Counted from the first letter of the stretch, positions 1 through 6,195 are shown. The stretch: DNA of 9,139 nucleotides from Bacteroidales bacterium (GCA_023135025.1 JAGLTY010000059.1:1-9139), one strand, 5' to 3'. Numbers and translations are program-made. The notes: a model not told the origin generated them from the letters alone.

Positions 1-33
1 AGAAGAGTCCAGGTTCGAGCCCTGGCGGGTCAA
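1..33 (+). tRNA. 3' end of a tRNA gene, probably tRNA-Gln (5' part outside window)
   Basis: Only the last part of the tRNA is present. The T arm is clear: stem CCAGG (9-13), loop TTCGAGC (14-20), stem CCTGG (21-25). It is followed by the 3' acceptor strand CGGGTCA (26-32) and discriminator A33. A complete CCA is not encoded, since CAG follows. The acceptor strand implies a 5' strand of TGACCCG, so the first pair would be U1-A72. That pair, together with the AGA end of the anticodon stem and the short variable loop AGAGT, fits glutamine tRNAs best. The anticodon lies outside the window, so the isotype is an inference. The tRNA identity itself is secure. Confidence 0.85.
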
Positions 34-47
34 CAGAGAAATTCTAC

Positions 48-82
48 AACGCCCTTTCTTACAGCAAGAAGGGGCGTTTTTC
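48..82 (+). terminator. Intrinsic terminator of the tRNA transcript
   Basis: A 13-bp stem is formed by AACGCCCTTTCTT (48-60) and AAGAAGGGGCGTT (66-78). There is one G-T wobble and a 5-base loop, ACAGC. The stem runs directly into a T tract (77-81). It lies 14 bases after the tRNA 3' end, as expected for termination of the tRNA transcript. It is the strongest terminator in the window. Confidence 0.9.
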
Positions 83-223
83 TGTTATTCCACTGAAACA
101 TTGCTAAAACTTTTTCACCCTTCTCTCCTATTAGCTCTCATAAGCTCCTCTTGATGCATTAGATGGTTTGTATGGATATCCAGGTGATATTCATTAAATT
201 TATTGTAGTAAAGAACTAAGATT

Positions 224-272
224 GTTACATCCTGATACTCTGGTTGCATCTTAATACTTTGGTTGCATCCTG
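224..272. repeat. 19-bp tandem repeat, about 2.5 copies
   Basis: Copy 1 (224-242) is GTTACATCCTGATACTCTG. Copy 2 (243-261) is GTTGCATCTTAATACTTTG. Copy 3 starts at 262 with GTTGCATCCTG and then diverges. The first two copies differ at four positions. The period is exactly 19 bases. No protein reading of the repeat is convincing and its role is unknown. Regularly spaced GTTGCATC words could be protein-binding sites, or this may simply be a short array made by replication slippage. Confidence 0.65.
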
Positions 273-279
273 CCCTATT

Positions 280-318
280 CAGGATCTTTATTACGGTGAT
301 GCGAAAGTTAAGATCCTG
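280..318. repeat. Perfect 9-bp inverted repeat
   Basis: CAGGATCTT (280-288) and AAGATCCTG (310-318) are perfect reverse complements separated by 21 bases. No T run follows directly, so this is not a classical terminator. It could be a structured RNA element, a binding site for a dimeric regulator, or coincidence. It sits just after the 19-bp tandem repeat and inside the open frame that ends at 354. Confidence 0.5.
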
Positions 319-373
319 CCGGAGGGAACACTACGGAAAATGCTTGTGTGGTGAATTTTGCACTATCATTTAT

Positions 374-399
374 GGCTGCAAGGCAGGCCCATTTTTTTT
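374..399 (+). terminator. Possible weak intrinsic terminator
   Basis: GGCTGC (374-379) can pair with GCAGGCC (384-389-ish) through a 6-bp stem with one bulged G and a 3-4 base loop. The stem is followed by CA and a run of eight T (392-399). The stem is short and bulged, and no clear gene precedes it. It could end a small RNA or the remnant frame that stops at 354, or it may be fortuitous. Confidence 0.3.
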
Positions 400-423
400 C
401 AGTAGCGCTGCATAATTATCTGT

Positions 424-498
424 TTATGCAAGCCACTGTGTGATTGCGACGATTATTATGAGAAGAACGATAAAGGCTATAATAATCCATAAAGCCAT
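424..498 (-). CDS. Candidate 24-residue single-pass membrane microprotein
   Basis: On the minus strand an ATG at 498 opens a 24-codon frame ending in TAA (424-426). The product begins MALWIIIAFIVLL and ends ITQWLA. Almost every residue between 2 and 19 is strongly hydrophobic (Ile, Leu, Val, Ala, Phe, Trp). There are no charged residues, so it would form one transmembrane helix with almost nothing outside the bilayer. A purine-rich stretch, CAGGGAAA, lies about 8-15 bases upstream of the ATG on that strand and may act as a ribosome-binding site. No TAnnTTTG promoter was found upstream on that strand. I do not recognise a family. A frame this short can arise by chance, but an uninterrupted hydrophobic helix that fills the whole frame is the pattern of known small membrane proteins. 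Function is unknown. Confidence 0.35.
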   Translation of the reverse strand: MALWIIIAFIVLLIIIVAITQWLA

Positions 499-696
499 AT
501 CTGAATTTCCCTGTGATGGATGCCTTCTCATGGCAGATTAGGTTTGATTTCAAGTATCACAAAAGCTGCAGCTGCATAAACAGTAATTACACGTACTACC
601 TTCATTCTTCCAACCAGTTTAGAGCCTCTCGGGACTATGTTCATACTCGTATGCCATTCAAAATAAAGGTACAAATTTTGTCATTAATAACAGCGG

Positions 697-727
697 TTGG
701 ATTAGAACCTGCCCTTGCCTAACTTTG
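697..727 (+). promoter_or_regulatory. Bacteroidota-type promoter of the acyloxyacyl hydrolase gene
   Basis: TAACTTTG (720-727) is an exact match to the TAnnTTTG -7 element. TTG (697-699) lies 20 bases upstream, at the spacing expected for the -33 element. Transcription would start only a few bases after 727, and the ATG is at 735, so the leader would be almost absent. An odd perfect palindrome, ACAAATTTTGT (671-681), lies just upstream and could be an operator, though this is speculative. Confidence 0.7.
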
Positions 728-734
728 TTAGAGG

Positions 735-1853
735 ATGAAACCATTGTACACAGCCCGGTTACTTTGCCTGTCTCTTTTCCTCCTGCAAGCTGCAAATGCT
801 GAATGCCAGAATAGTGATAAGCTGGTAAACCCCATCAGTATTGCGATCCGTGGACATTATGGTTTTATTATTCCACACTCAAGGGCCATTGCCGAGATAT
901 CAAATTCGAATCCATGGGGGATTGAGGCTGACCTGGCCTGGCACCTTATGCGCGAGAGAATCTGGAAACACTGCTATTGCTATCCGCGCACCGGTTTTTC
1001 CCTGAATTATTTCAATTTCAGCTTTCCGGAAGTCCTCGGGCATTCGGTAGCACTATACCCCTATATCGAGCCCTATATCTGGCCACAAAATAAAATCAGT
1101 ATTTCTTTCCGTTTTGGAATGGGTCCCGCTTGGGTCACCAGGGTCTATGATGCCGAAACCAACCCGGACAATTTTTTCTTCAGCGACCACCTGAGTTTTA
1201 TCGTCGTGCTGAATGCTGCCGTGAATTATCGCCTGAGCAGCAGGGTTACTACCCGGGCAGCCTTTAATTACAACCATATTTCAAACGGGGGATTAAGGCA
1301 GCCAAATGCCGGGATGAATTTTCCTACCCTGAATGCAGGATTTGATTACAGTTTTACGGAAGTCAGTTTCCCCCGCAGGGCAAAAGATACTATGCGGATA
1401 TTGTATCCCGATAAATGCTGGTGGGATGCCTATGTCCTCGGAACGATGAAAAATGCCAAGAAGGGTGAAGATAAAAGCTGTCCCGTTATCGGTGCCGGCA
1501 TTTACTATAATTATCTTATAGGGCGGATTTTCGCCCTGAACGCAGGTACGGAGTGGATTTCAGATTTTTCAGTGAAGGAGAAAATACGCCGGGAGTATAT
1601 CAATGATCCCGGGTCTGCACCCGACCACAACAGAGCGGCAATTCTAGTGGGACTCGACCTTTTATTTGGTCGCTTTTCCATTGTTCACCAATGGGGGATC
1701 TATTATTATGAACCCTACCCGGCAAGGAACCGGGTATACCAGCGATACGGATTGAATCTGAGGTTCACAGAGAGGTTTTACATGGGCATCAATATCAAGT
1801 CACACGGACATGTAGCCGACCTGATGGATGCCCGTCTGGGTATCCTGTTTTAG
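735..1853 (+). CDS. Acyloxyacyl hydrolase (PagL-like lipid A deacylase family), outer membrane
   Basis: This 372-residue protein starts with a signal peptide (hydrophobic 9-20, probable cleavage after ANA at 20-22). Alternating beta-strand patterns follow and it ends in Phe, as outer-membrane barrels do. The family signature is the block NHISNGGLRQPNAGMN at 180-195, matching the His-x-Ser-Asn active-site region of PagL. PagL-family enzymes remove the 3-linked acyl chain of lipid A at the outer membrane. H181 and S183 are the probable catalytic pair. In Pseudomonas PagL the third residue is a Glu 14 positions after the His; here that position is Asn195. The protein is more than twice the length of PagL. 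Extra sequence on both sides (24-120 and 215-372, including NPWGIEADLAWH at 59-70) resembles the long versions common in Bacteroidota. The next gene is convergent, so this one is probably transcribed alone. Family assignment is firm; the substrate is inferred. Confidence 0.85.
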   Translation: MKPLYTARLLCLSLFLLQAANAECQNSDKLVNPISIAIRGHYGFIIPHSRAIAEISNSNPWGIEADLAWHLMRERIWKHCYCYPRTGFSLNYFNFSFPEVLGHSVALYPYIEPYIWPQNKISISFRFGMGPAWVTRVYDAETNPDNFFFSDHLSFIVVLNAAVNYRLSSRVTTRAAFNYNHISNGGLRQPNAGMNFPTLNAGFDYSFTEVSFPRRAKDTMRILYPDKCWWDAYVLGTMKNAKKGEDKSCPVIGAGIYYNYLIGRIFALNAGTEWISDFSVKEKIRREYINDPGSAPDHNRAAILVGLDLLFGRFSIVHQWGIYYYEPYPARNRVYQRYGLNLRFTERFYMGINIKSHGHVADLMDARLGILF

Positions 1854-1962
1854 AAGGCCTCCGATGGTATTGAGGTAATTGTCCGGGAGACCGCCTGGAT
1901 AACAGCCTGGGGGCTATTCTGTATATTGATTGAAATTTCCACGATGGGCACTGGTCGCCACT

Positions 1963-4167
1963 TTATTGCAGCCTCCTGCGTGCGTCAGCAACTCCCACAA
2001 GACCCTTATCACCTGATCCCCACAATTCAAGAAACTTTTCCAGGTAGATACGGGACTTCCTGGTTTCCCCCATTTCTTCAAGCACTACACCCAATCGGTA
2101 GTGGGCCAGGGTCCAGGGTTCTTGACATTCTGATCCCAAATGCATAAGCCGAATCGCCTCCATTAACATTGCCTCCGCTTGTTCGAGTTGCCCACTTGCA
2201 TGATAGGCTCGCCCCAAAGCCTCTTTTATGAGGCCAAATCCTGGCGGATACAGCTGGTCTGCCAGTTCCAGGGAAGCTACTGCTTTGGAGAGGTTTCCTT
2301 GCGCTAAAGCGATCTCGCCCCGAAGTAGTTCTACGGCCCACTCGTTATCCTCCATGGCCCTATCACTGTGGAGCCAACTATCGAGCCAGGCCTGTGCTTT
2401 AAGAGTGTCACCATAGTCGATCAACCGAATGGCCAGGTGTATGGTCCATTGCGGAGCCCATTCACTACCTTCTGCAAGCTCCTGTCCCAGAGTCAACTCT
2501 TTAGCCAAATAAGCATCCTTCCCCATGGATTGATAAGCCCTGGCCAGGTACATCCTGTTGCGGAACTCACTAAGCGGTGCGTCGCAGCGCTGATTGAATA
2601 CTACTGCCTGTTCAAAAAGTACCACAGCCGAGCTATGCTTTCCCCGGTACATCTTTAACAACGCCCTGGATCGAAGTCCATTAGCTCTGGCACCCTCCTC
2701 CCCGTCTGAAAGCAGCTCAAATCGCTCTATGGCTTGGGTTATGTCTCCCTGCTTCACCAGCACGAACCCGGAGATTCTATTCACGTCACCACGCCAGCTC
2801 TTCATCTCAGCAGGATTTATTTGAAAGGCCTTTTCGAAATGGATGGCTGCCTCTTTGATTTGTCCCAGGTTGTCATATCCCACGCCCAGGTTCACATGAC
2901 ACCAAACCTGCATGGGGTCTAAAGCCAGTGATTGTTGATAGGCTTCCATCGCATCTTCAACACGTCCTTCTTCCCTAAGACTATTTCCCAGATTGTACCA
3001 ACCATCTCTGTCATCGGGGTACTGCTGGAGATATGTTTGGTAGGCGTCTACACCTTGTTGCCCCGATGCAGAGAGGGCCATAATCCAGAGCCTCTCCTTC
3101 TCTGTCACCCGGTCCAGCTGGTTCAATGCCCGATCAAAGTACCTTTGAGCAGCTTCCTCACCTTCCAACCAGGCTGCTGCTAATCCAAGGGATGCATTCG
3201 CCCAGGCAAACCCTGAATCCAATTCAACGGCCCGGGTCCATAACGCCTGGGCTTCCTGCCATCCACCCTGACCCCAGGTCACTGCTCCATCGGTATAAAG
3301 CTTCAATGCTTCAAGTGAGGTCGTTGTAGCTTTAGCAAGAGGTACTTTGCGTTGAAGTATCTGTCCCAGCGTTTCTCCAAGGTCTCGCCGGGCTTTGGTA
3401 GCCAGCTCGTCCAACGCCTGAAGTATCTCCTCTTTGCCAACTGCTTTAACCTGGCGAGAACGAACGGTTTCACCTGTATATGGATCTACCAAGCTGGTAC
3501 TCAAAAGGTAGGTGTTGTTGATTTCTGAAATGTTCAGCGACAAGACAGATTTAATATTCTCTCTTTCAGCAATCTCAAGCGCAAGTGGTGTATCGATTTT
3601 ACCAATCCTGTCCATCTGCATTCTTTGCAGAACCTCCATGACCCGCCTTCGTGGATAAATATTGACATATTTGGACTGATCAATAGTTACACTCAGAGCA
3701 TGCATCAATGACCTGTCGAACACCTCATCATTGGTGTTATTCTCCAGATCAGCAATAAGGATCCAATCTCTTTTCTGGAAGCCCAGCGCATTGGCTCTCG
3801 GAACTGTGAAAAATGCCACAGTAAGCGAAATTAAAATCATGAATAGTAAAATGGAGATCCAGCTCGGCCTCCATGTTAATGCTGGAAGAGAAGCCTGCTG
3901 CTCAGGAGTAAGAGGTAGTGTGCGCTCAATCCCCTTTGAAGTAAGATCAAAAATCCATCCCAGAATCATTGCGACAGGGAATCCTGCAATGACCACTATA
4001 ATCAAGATCTGGATTGTCCATTCAGGAATCTGAAACCTTCCTCCAATAATATCCACTGCTTCAATTATACCAAGGCCAACTACAGTATAGATCGTTGCCA
4101 GACGTGTGACCTTTCTACGTTTTAACTCATGCCAGAATCGGGCTGGTTTGTTTGGGTCAGGAAGCAT
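1963..4167 (-). CDS. Membrane-anchored tetratricopeptide-repeat protein with TolB-like N-terminal domain
   Basis: The 734-residue product opens with the block FWHELKRRKVTRLATIYTVV (11-30), the start of a known N-terminal module (ELKRRxVxxxAxxY) found on many TPR and cyclase-like sensor proteins. Membrane segments are at about 24-42, 51-72 and 103-122. The basic start suggests the N terminus is inside, which would put residues 125-734 in the periplasm. Residues 134-275 (DWILIADLENNTNDEVFDRS; then VDPYTGETVRSRQV) form the TolB-like domain typical of this family. Residues 283-715 are helical repeats. Clear TPR units are at 385-418 (DGWYNLGNSLREEGRVEDAM) and 419-452 (VWCHVNLGVGYDNLGQIKEA), with others near 300-320, 465-490, 614-640 and 645-675. 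TPRs are protein-binding scaffolds. No kinase, cyclase or DNA-binding domain is present, so the role is unknown. It converges on the acyloxyacyl hydrolase gene and diverges from the gene at 4378. No clear promoter or terminator was found. Confidence 0.85.
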   Translation of the reverse strand: MLPDPNKPARFWHELKRRKVTRLATIYTVVGLGIIEAVDIIGGRFQIPEWTIQILIIVVIAGFPVAMILGWIFDLTSKGIERTLPLTPEQQASLPALTWRPSWISILLFMILISLTVAFFTVPRANALGFQKRDWILIADLENNTNDEVFDRSLMHALSVTIDQSKYVNIYPRRRVMEVLQRMQMDRIGKIDTPLALEIAERENIKSVLSLNISEINNTYLLSTSLVDPYTGETVRSRQVKAVGKEEILQALDELATKARRDLGETLGQILQRKVPLAKATTTSLEALKLYTDGAVTWGQGGWQEAQALWTRAVELDSGFAWANASLGLAAAWLEGEEAAQRYFDRALNQLDRVTEKERLWIMALSASGQQGVDAYQTYLQQYPDDRDGWYNLGNSLREEGRVEDAMEAYQQSLALDPMQVWCHVNLGVGYDNLGQIKEAAIHFEKAFQINPAEMKSWRGDVNRISGFVLVKQGDITQAIERFELLSDGEEGARANGLRSRALLKMYRGKHSSAVVLFEQAVVFNQRCDAPLSEFRNRMYLARAYQSMGKDAYLAKELTLGQELAEGSEWAPQWTIHLAIRLIDYGDTLKAQAWLDSWLHSDRAMEDNEWAVELLRGEIALAQGNLSKAVASLELADQLYPPGFGLIKEALGRAYHASGQLEQAEAMLMEAIRLMHLGSECQEPWTLAHYRLGVVLEEMGETRKSRIYLEKFLELWGSGDKGLVGVADARRRLQ

Positions 4168-4303
4168 ATAGGGTGAGGTTGATTATATGCAAGTTAAGAC
4201 CTTATTGTTTAAGTGTCAAATCAGTATGTACAACCAGCGTAAATAGGATACTACTCAATAGTAGCAAACTACAACCGTGTGAAGAGATAACCATCCAAAA
4301 AAA

Positions 4304-4316
4304 GCTTCCATGAAGC
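4304..4316 (-). terminator. Small hairpin with U run on the minus strand
   Basis: GCTTC (4304-4308) and GAAGC (4312-4316) form a perfect 5-bp hairpin with a 3-base loop. Read on the minus strand, the stem is followed by seven T (from the A run at 4297-4303), which resembles a weak intrinsic terminator. It lies upstream of the minus-strand TPR gene, where it could stop antisense transcription from the genes to the right. It may equally be fortuitous. The rest of the 4168-4377 spacer holds only the promoter element at 4339 and another 5-bp hairpin at 4251-4264. Confidence 0.25.
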
Positions 4317-4338
4317 AAAATGGGAGGAGAGATTTTGC

Positions 4339-4346
4339 TAAATTTG
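4339..4346 (+). promoter_or_regulatory. Promoter -7 element of the 4378 gene
   Basis: TAAATTTG matches the Bacteroidota -7 consensus TAnnTTTG exactly. The predicted transcript start falls near 4352, giving a leader of about 26 bases before the ATG at 4378. No good TTG is seen at the -33 position, so the promoter rests on the -7 element alone. Confidence 0.5.
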
Positions 4347-4377
4347 ATTCTGGTCAATATTGGCCGGTTAAAACCAA

Positions 4378-4848
4378 ATGAATATGAAAAATTTCGTTTT
4401 TATTATTGCCCTGGCATTTTTATCCGCTACCACCTTTGGCCAGAAGGTAAATTTTTCCGGAGAGTGGAAACTCAATGAGGAAAAAAGTGAACTGGGTTAC
4501 GAGTTCAGCCTTGCTCCGAAAGCAATAACAGTGAAACATACAAAAAAGACACTTGATCTGACAAATGTGAGCGAGTGGGATGGCCAGGAGTACGAGAGTA
4601 AGCAACACTTCACCCTGGACGGAGAAGAGTGTGAAAACATTGGATTCATGGAATCTATTACAAAGTCAACTGCTCTCTTTGATAAAAAGACAAAAACATT
4701 AAAAATCGTCACCACGGGATCAGTAGAGGGAAGTGATTATACCCTTACGCAAACGTTTTCGATGAAGGAGGGAAACATGGTGGTGGAATCAGACGCTGCT
4801 TCGGACATGGGTGAACTGTTTGAAACCTTTGTTTTTGACAAGCAATAA
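4378..4848 (+). CDS. Secreted small beta-rich protein, lipocalin-like, function unknown
   Basis: The product has 156 residues. It starts with a signal peptide (basic start, hydrophobic 6-17, likely cleavage near TTFGQ at 18-22). The mature part begins VNFSGEWKLNEEKSEL (24-39), a start seen in many small exported Bacteroidota proteins that are thought to have a lipocalin-like or beta-barrel fold. The rest is rich in alternating hydrophobic strands: ITVKHTKKTLDL, TKTLKIVTTGSV, DYTLTQTFSMKEG. There is one Cys in the mature chain, in GEECEN, and no lipobox, so it is probably soluble in the periplasm. Two start codons are possible, ATG at 4378 and ATG two codons later; both give a working signal peptide. 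It lies 30 bases before the outer-membrane barrel gene and may be partly co-transcribed with it, though that gene has its own candidate promoter. I do not recognise a specific function. Confidence 0.75.
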   Translation: MNMKNFVFIIALAFLSATTFGQKVNFSGEWKLNEEKSELGYEFSLAPKAITVKHTKKTLDLTNVSEWDGQEYESKQHFTLDGEECENIGFMESITKSTALFDKKTKTLKIVTTGSVEGSDYTLTQTFSMKEGNMVVESDAASDMGELFETFVFDKQ

Positions 4849-4862
4849 ATGTATTAGCTTTG
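4828..4862 (+). promoter_or_regulatory. Candidate promoter of the 4879 barrel gene
   Basis: TAGCTTTG (4855-4862) is an exact TAnnTTTG -7 element. Two TTTG words lie upstream inside the end of the preceding gene: 4828-4831 with a 23-base spacer, and 4834-4837 with a 17-base spacer. Neither is at the ideal 19-21. The transcript would start near 4867-4870, about 10 bases before the ATG, which also argues against a start upstream of 4879. Confidence 0.5.
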
Positions 4863-4878
4863 TGTAAATCGCTTGCTG

Positions 4879-5505
4879 ATGATGTTAAAGAGAGCTGTTT
4901 ACCTGGGCCTGTTTCTTATTGGATCTGTTGCTGCCCAGGCACAGATCAATGTCTACCTGGGAGGAAATCTACAGGGTAACTACTCCTGGATCAGAGGGGA
5001 TGAACCCACAATGGAGCCCGGATTCGGGGGAGGAATAAGTTTCATATACTGGGAACATGAATACTGGTTTCTGAAAACGGGAATCGACTATAACCATAAA
5101 ACTTCCTCTATCCTGGAGTATCCCGATGACTATGGAGTTACACCGGAACATCCGGATGATAAAATCATCATCACCTTTACAGAACAGACCATTGGAGTTC
5201 CATTAACTATCTATTTCCGTCCTTACGAAAAGGGAGCCAACACTTTGTTGATCGCCGGCACCCTTAATACAATGATCGTGGCCAGTTTGAAAGAGAGCTC
5301 GGAAGAGTACGGTGATCTTGTACTTAAAGGAACCGATGTGGAATACCGTGTAGTAACCAACCTGGGGATTGGTGTAGGGTATCAGCGTCAACTGGACAAG
5401 CACATGTTTTTGAATATTCTCCCTTCATTCAATATAGACCTAAGGGCAGACAGGGCCTTCAACTCAATAACGCTTACTGCTGAATTAATTTTTGGTATTT
5501 ATTGA
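4879..5505 (+). CDS. Outer-membrane beta-barrel protein (PorT-like/OMP_b-brl family)
   Basis: The product has 208 residues when started at the ATG at 4879. The frame is open back to a TTG at 4873, but the ATG (followed by a second ATG) is the better start: it begins a normal signal peptide, MMLKRAVYLGLFLIGSVAAQ, with probable cleavage after AQA at 20-22. The mature chain is a series of amphipathic strands ending in aromatic or hydrophobic residues (YWFLKTGIDYNHK, QTIGVPLTIYFRPY, RVVTNLGIGVGYQRQL, ITLTAELIFGIY). The motif TIGVPLTIYFRP is typical of small outer-membrane barrels of the PorT-like type. A terminal aromatic (Tyr) fits outer-membrane insertion. Eight strands are plausible for this length. 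There is no enzymatic signature. It may be a structural or assembly factor, but its role cannot be stated. Its last 7 bases overlap the end of the convergent metallopeptidase gene. Confidence 0.8.
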   Translation: MMLKRAVYLGLFLIGSVAAQAQINVYLGGNLQGNYSWIRGDEPTMEPGFGGGISFIYWEHEYWFLKTGIDYNHKTSSILEYPDDYGVTPEHPDDKIIITFTEQTIGVPLTIYFRPYEKGANTLLIAGTLNTMIVASLKESSEEYGDLVLKGTDVEYRVVTNLGIGVGYQRQLDKHMFLNILPSFNIDLRADRAFNSITLTAELIFGIY

Positions 5506-6167
5506 TCCGGAGACCTCTCCGGAAAACACATGATCTGATGGTTCCGAAGTTCCCTCCGAAAATTTTTTGATAACCCACCGGTTACACCATCGAGCTCCTC
5601 CCAGAATCTTTTACCATGATCGGGGATCCGGGTATGCATAAGTTCATGCAAAATCACATAATCGGAAAGTTGTTCAGGAAGCATCATCAGCCAGCTGTTC
5701 AGATTGATGCTCCTCCTGGCGGTACAGCTGCCCCAACGGGTTTTCATCTTCCTGATCTTTAGTCCCGTTATTTGAAAGCCATGTTTTTCAGATAGTTCCG
5801 CTACCCTGCCAGGTAAATACCGCAGTGCCTCCTCACGCAGCGCTCTCCAGATAGCAGCCTCAACACTGTCGTCACCCTGTAGTAACCGCACAGGATACTC
5901 CCTTCCCCTGATCTGAATAGAACCTCCTTCGGGCGGCACAGTTTTCCTGCAATCTTTATGGTTCAACCCATTTAATCGCTTCAGTACCCACTGTTGCTTC
6001 GAAAGAAAAAATCTCTCTGCTCTTCTTTGACTCAAATGACGGGGAATGGTTACTCTCACCTCCCCCTGCTGATTAATCCGGATAGCAAGGCTCCTCGCCC
6101 GGGTGCTCCGGACATAATAAACATCTCCAATTCCCTTGTAGTGTAATATATTTTGAGTTTTTTGCAT
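5499..6167 (-). CDS. YgjP/SprT-like zinc metallopeptidase (DUF45, M48-type)
   Basis: The product has 222 residues and is predicted to be cytoplasmic; no signal peptide or membrane segment is seen. Zinc site: HELMH at 174-178 (H174, E175, H178), with a likely third ligand H184 in IPDHGKRFWEEL. A second family signature, KTRWGSC (142-148), precedes it. Order and spacing match the YgjP-like domain (Pfam PF01863). The N-terminal half (15-100) carries the beta-rich part of the family, including VYYVRSTRARSLAIRI (16-31). The length is close to the usual 220-240. Members are putative metallopeptidases, and the physiological substrate is not established. The gene is divergent from the tolC-type operon, with 51 bases between the start codons. 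It converges on the barrel gene, overlapping it by 7 bases. Confidence 0.9.
   Translation of the reverse strand: MQKTQNILHYKGIGDVYYVRSTRARSLAIRINQQGEVRVTIPRHLSQRRAERFFLSKQQWVLKRLNGLNHKDCRKTVPPEGGSIQIRGREYPVRLLQGDDSVEAAIWRALREEALRYLPGRVAELSEKHGFQITGLKIRKMKTRWGSCTARRSINLNSWLMMLPEQLSDYVILHELMHTRIPDHGKRFWEELDGVTGGLSKNFRRELRNHQIMCFPERSPDQ
5506..5523. repeat. Inverted repeat at the convergent gene junction
   Basis: TCCGGAGA (5506-5513) and TCTCCGGA (5516-5523) are perfect 8-bp reverse complements with only CC between them; in RNA this would be a 6-7 bp stem with a small loop. It lies immediately after the stop codon of the barrel gene and within the last codons of the metallopeptidase gene. Neither strand has a T run after it, so it is not a textbook intrinsic terminator. 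It could still protect or define the 3' ends of both transcripts. Confidence 0.5.
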
Positions 6168-6195
6168 TCAGATTGAACTGTTATCTATAACTTTA
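6161..6195 (+). promoter_or_regulatory. Probable promoter of the tolC-hlyD-tsaB operon
   Basis: TAACTTTA (6188-6195) matches the TAnnTTTG -7 element in all but the last base. TTTG (6161-6164) lies upstream with a 23-base spacer, longer than ideal. The leader would be about 20 bases and A-rich (TTTTAAAAAATCATACA), which is typical of Bacteroidota translation starts. The proposed -33 region overlaps the start of the divergent metallopeptidase gene. Confidence 0.4.

Larger units (their letters stand above)
83..696. other. Gene-poor intergenic region between tRNA and acyloxyacyl hydrolase gene
   Basis: This stretch of about 610 bases holds no convincing long gene. It contains a 19-bp tandem repeat, a 9-bp inverted repeat, a possible hairpin with a T run, and a candidate microprotein on the minus strand, each listed separately. 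An open frame with no plausible start runs from 220 to a TGA at 352-354. Its last part reads as an ordinary-looking protein tail (QDLYYGDAKVKILPEG followed by TLRKMLVW) and may be a remnant of a decayed gene, which I do not recognise. A GTG-started frame of 69 codons (513-722) has no recognisable features and is probably not a gene. No copy of the tRNA 3' end recurs here, so there is no sign of an integrated element. Confidence 0.6.

Noticed and set aside
224..272. Tandem repeat considered as a CRISPR array
   Set aside because: The units abut with no spacers, are only 19 bases long and imperfect, and no cas gene is present.
513..722. 69-codon plus-strand frame starting at GTG
   Set aside because: No ATG start, no domain, irregular composition and no ribosome-binding site. 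It spans the promoter region of the next gene, so it is likely a chance frame.
1854..1962. Search for a terminator between the convergent acyloxyacyl hydrolase and TPR genes
   Set aside because: Only a 4-bp AGCC/GGCT stem without a T run was found, so nothing is supported.
1926..4033. Several plus-strand open frames of 60-100 codons inside the TPR gene
   Set aside because: They are antisense shadows of a well-supported 734-residue gene, with compositions that lack any protein-family pattern.
4251..4264. CTACT-CAAT-AGTAG hairpin in the divergent spacer
   Set aside because: A 5-bp AT-rich stem is expected by chance, and it has no T run and no relation to a start codon.
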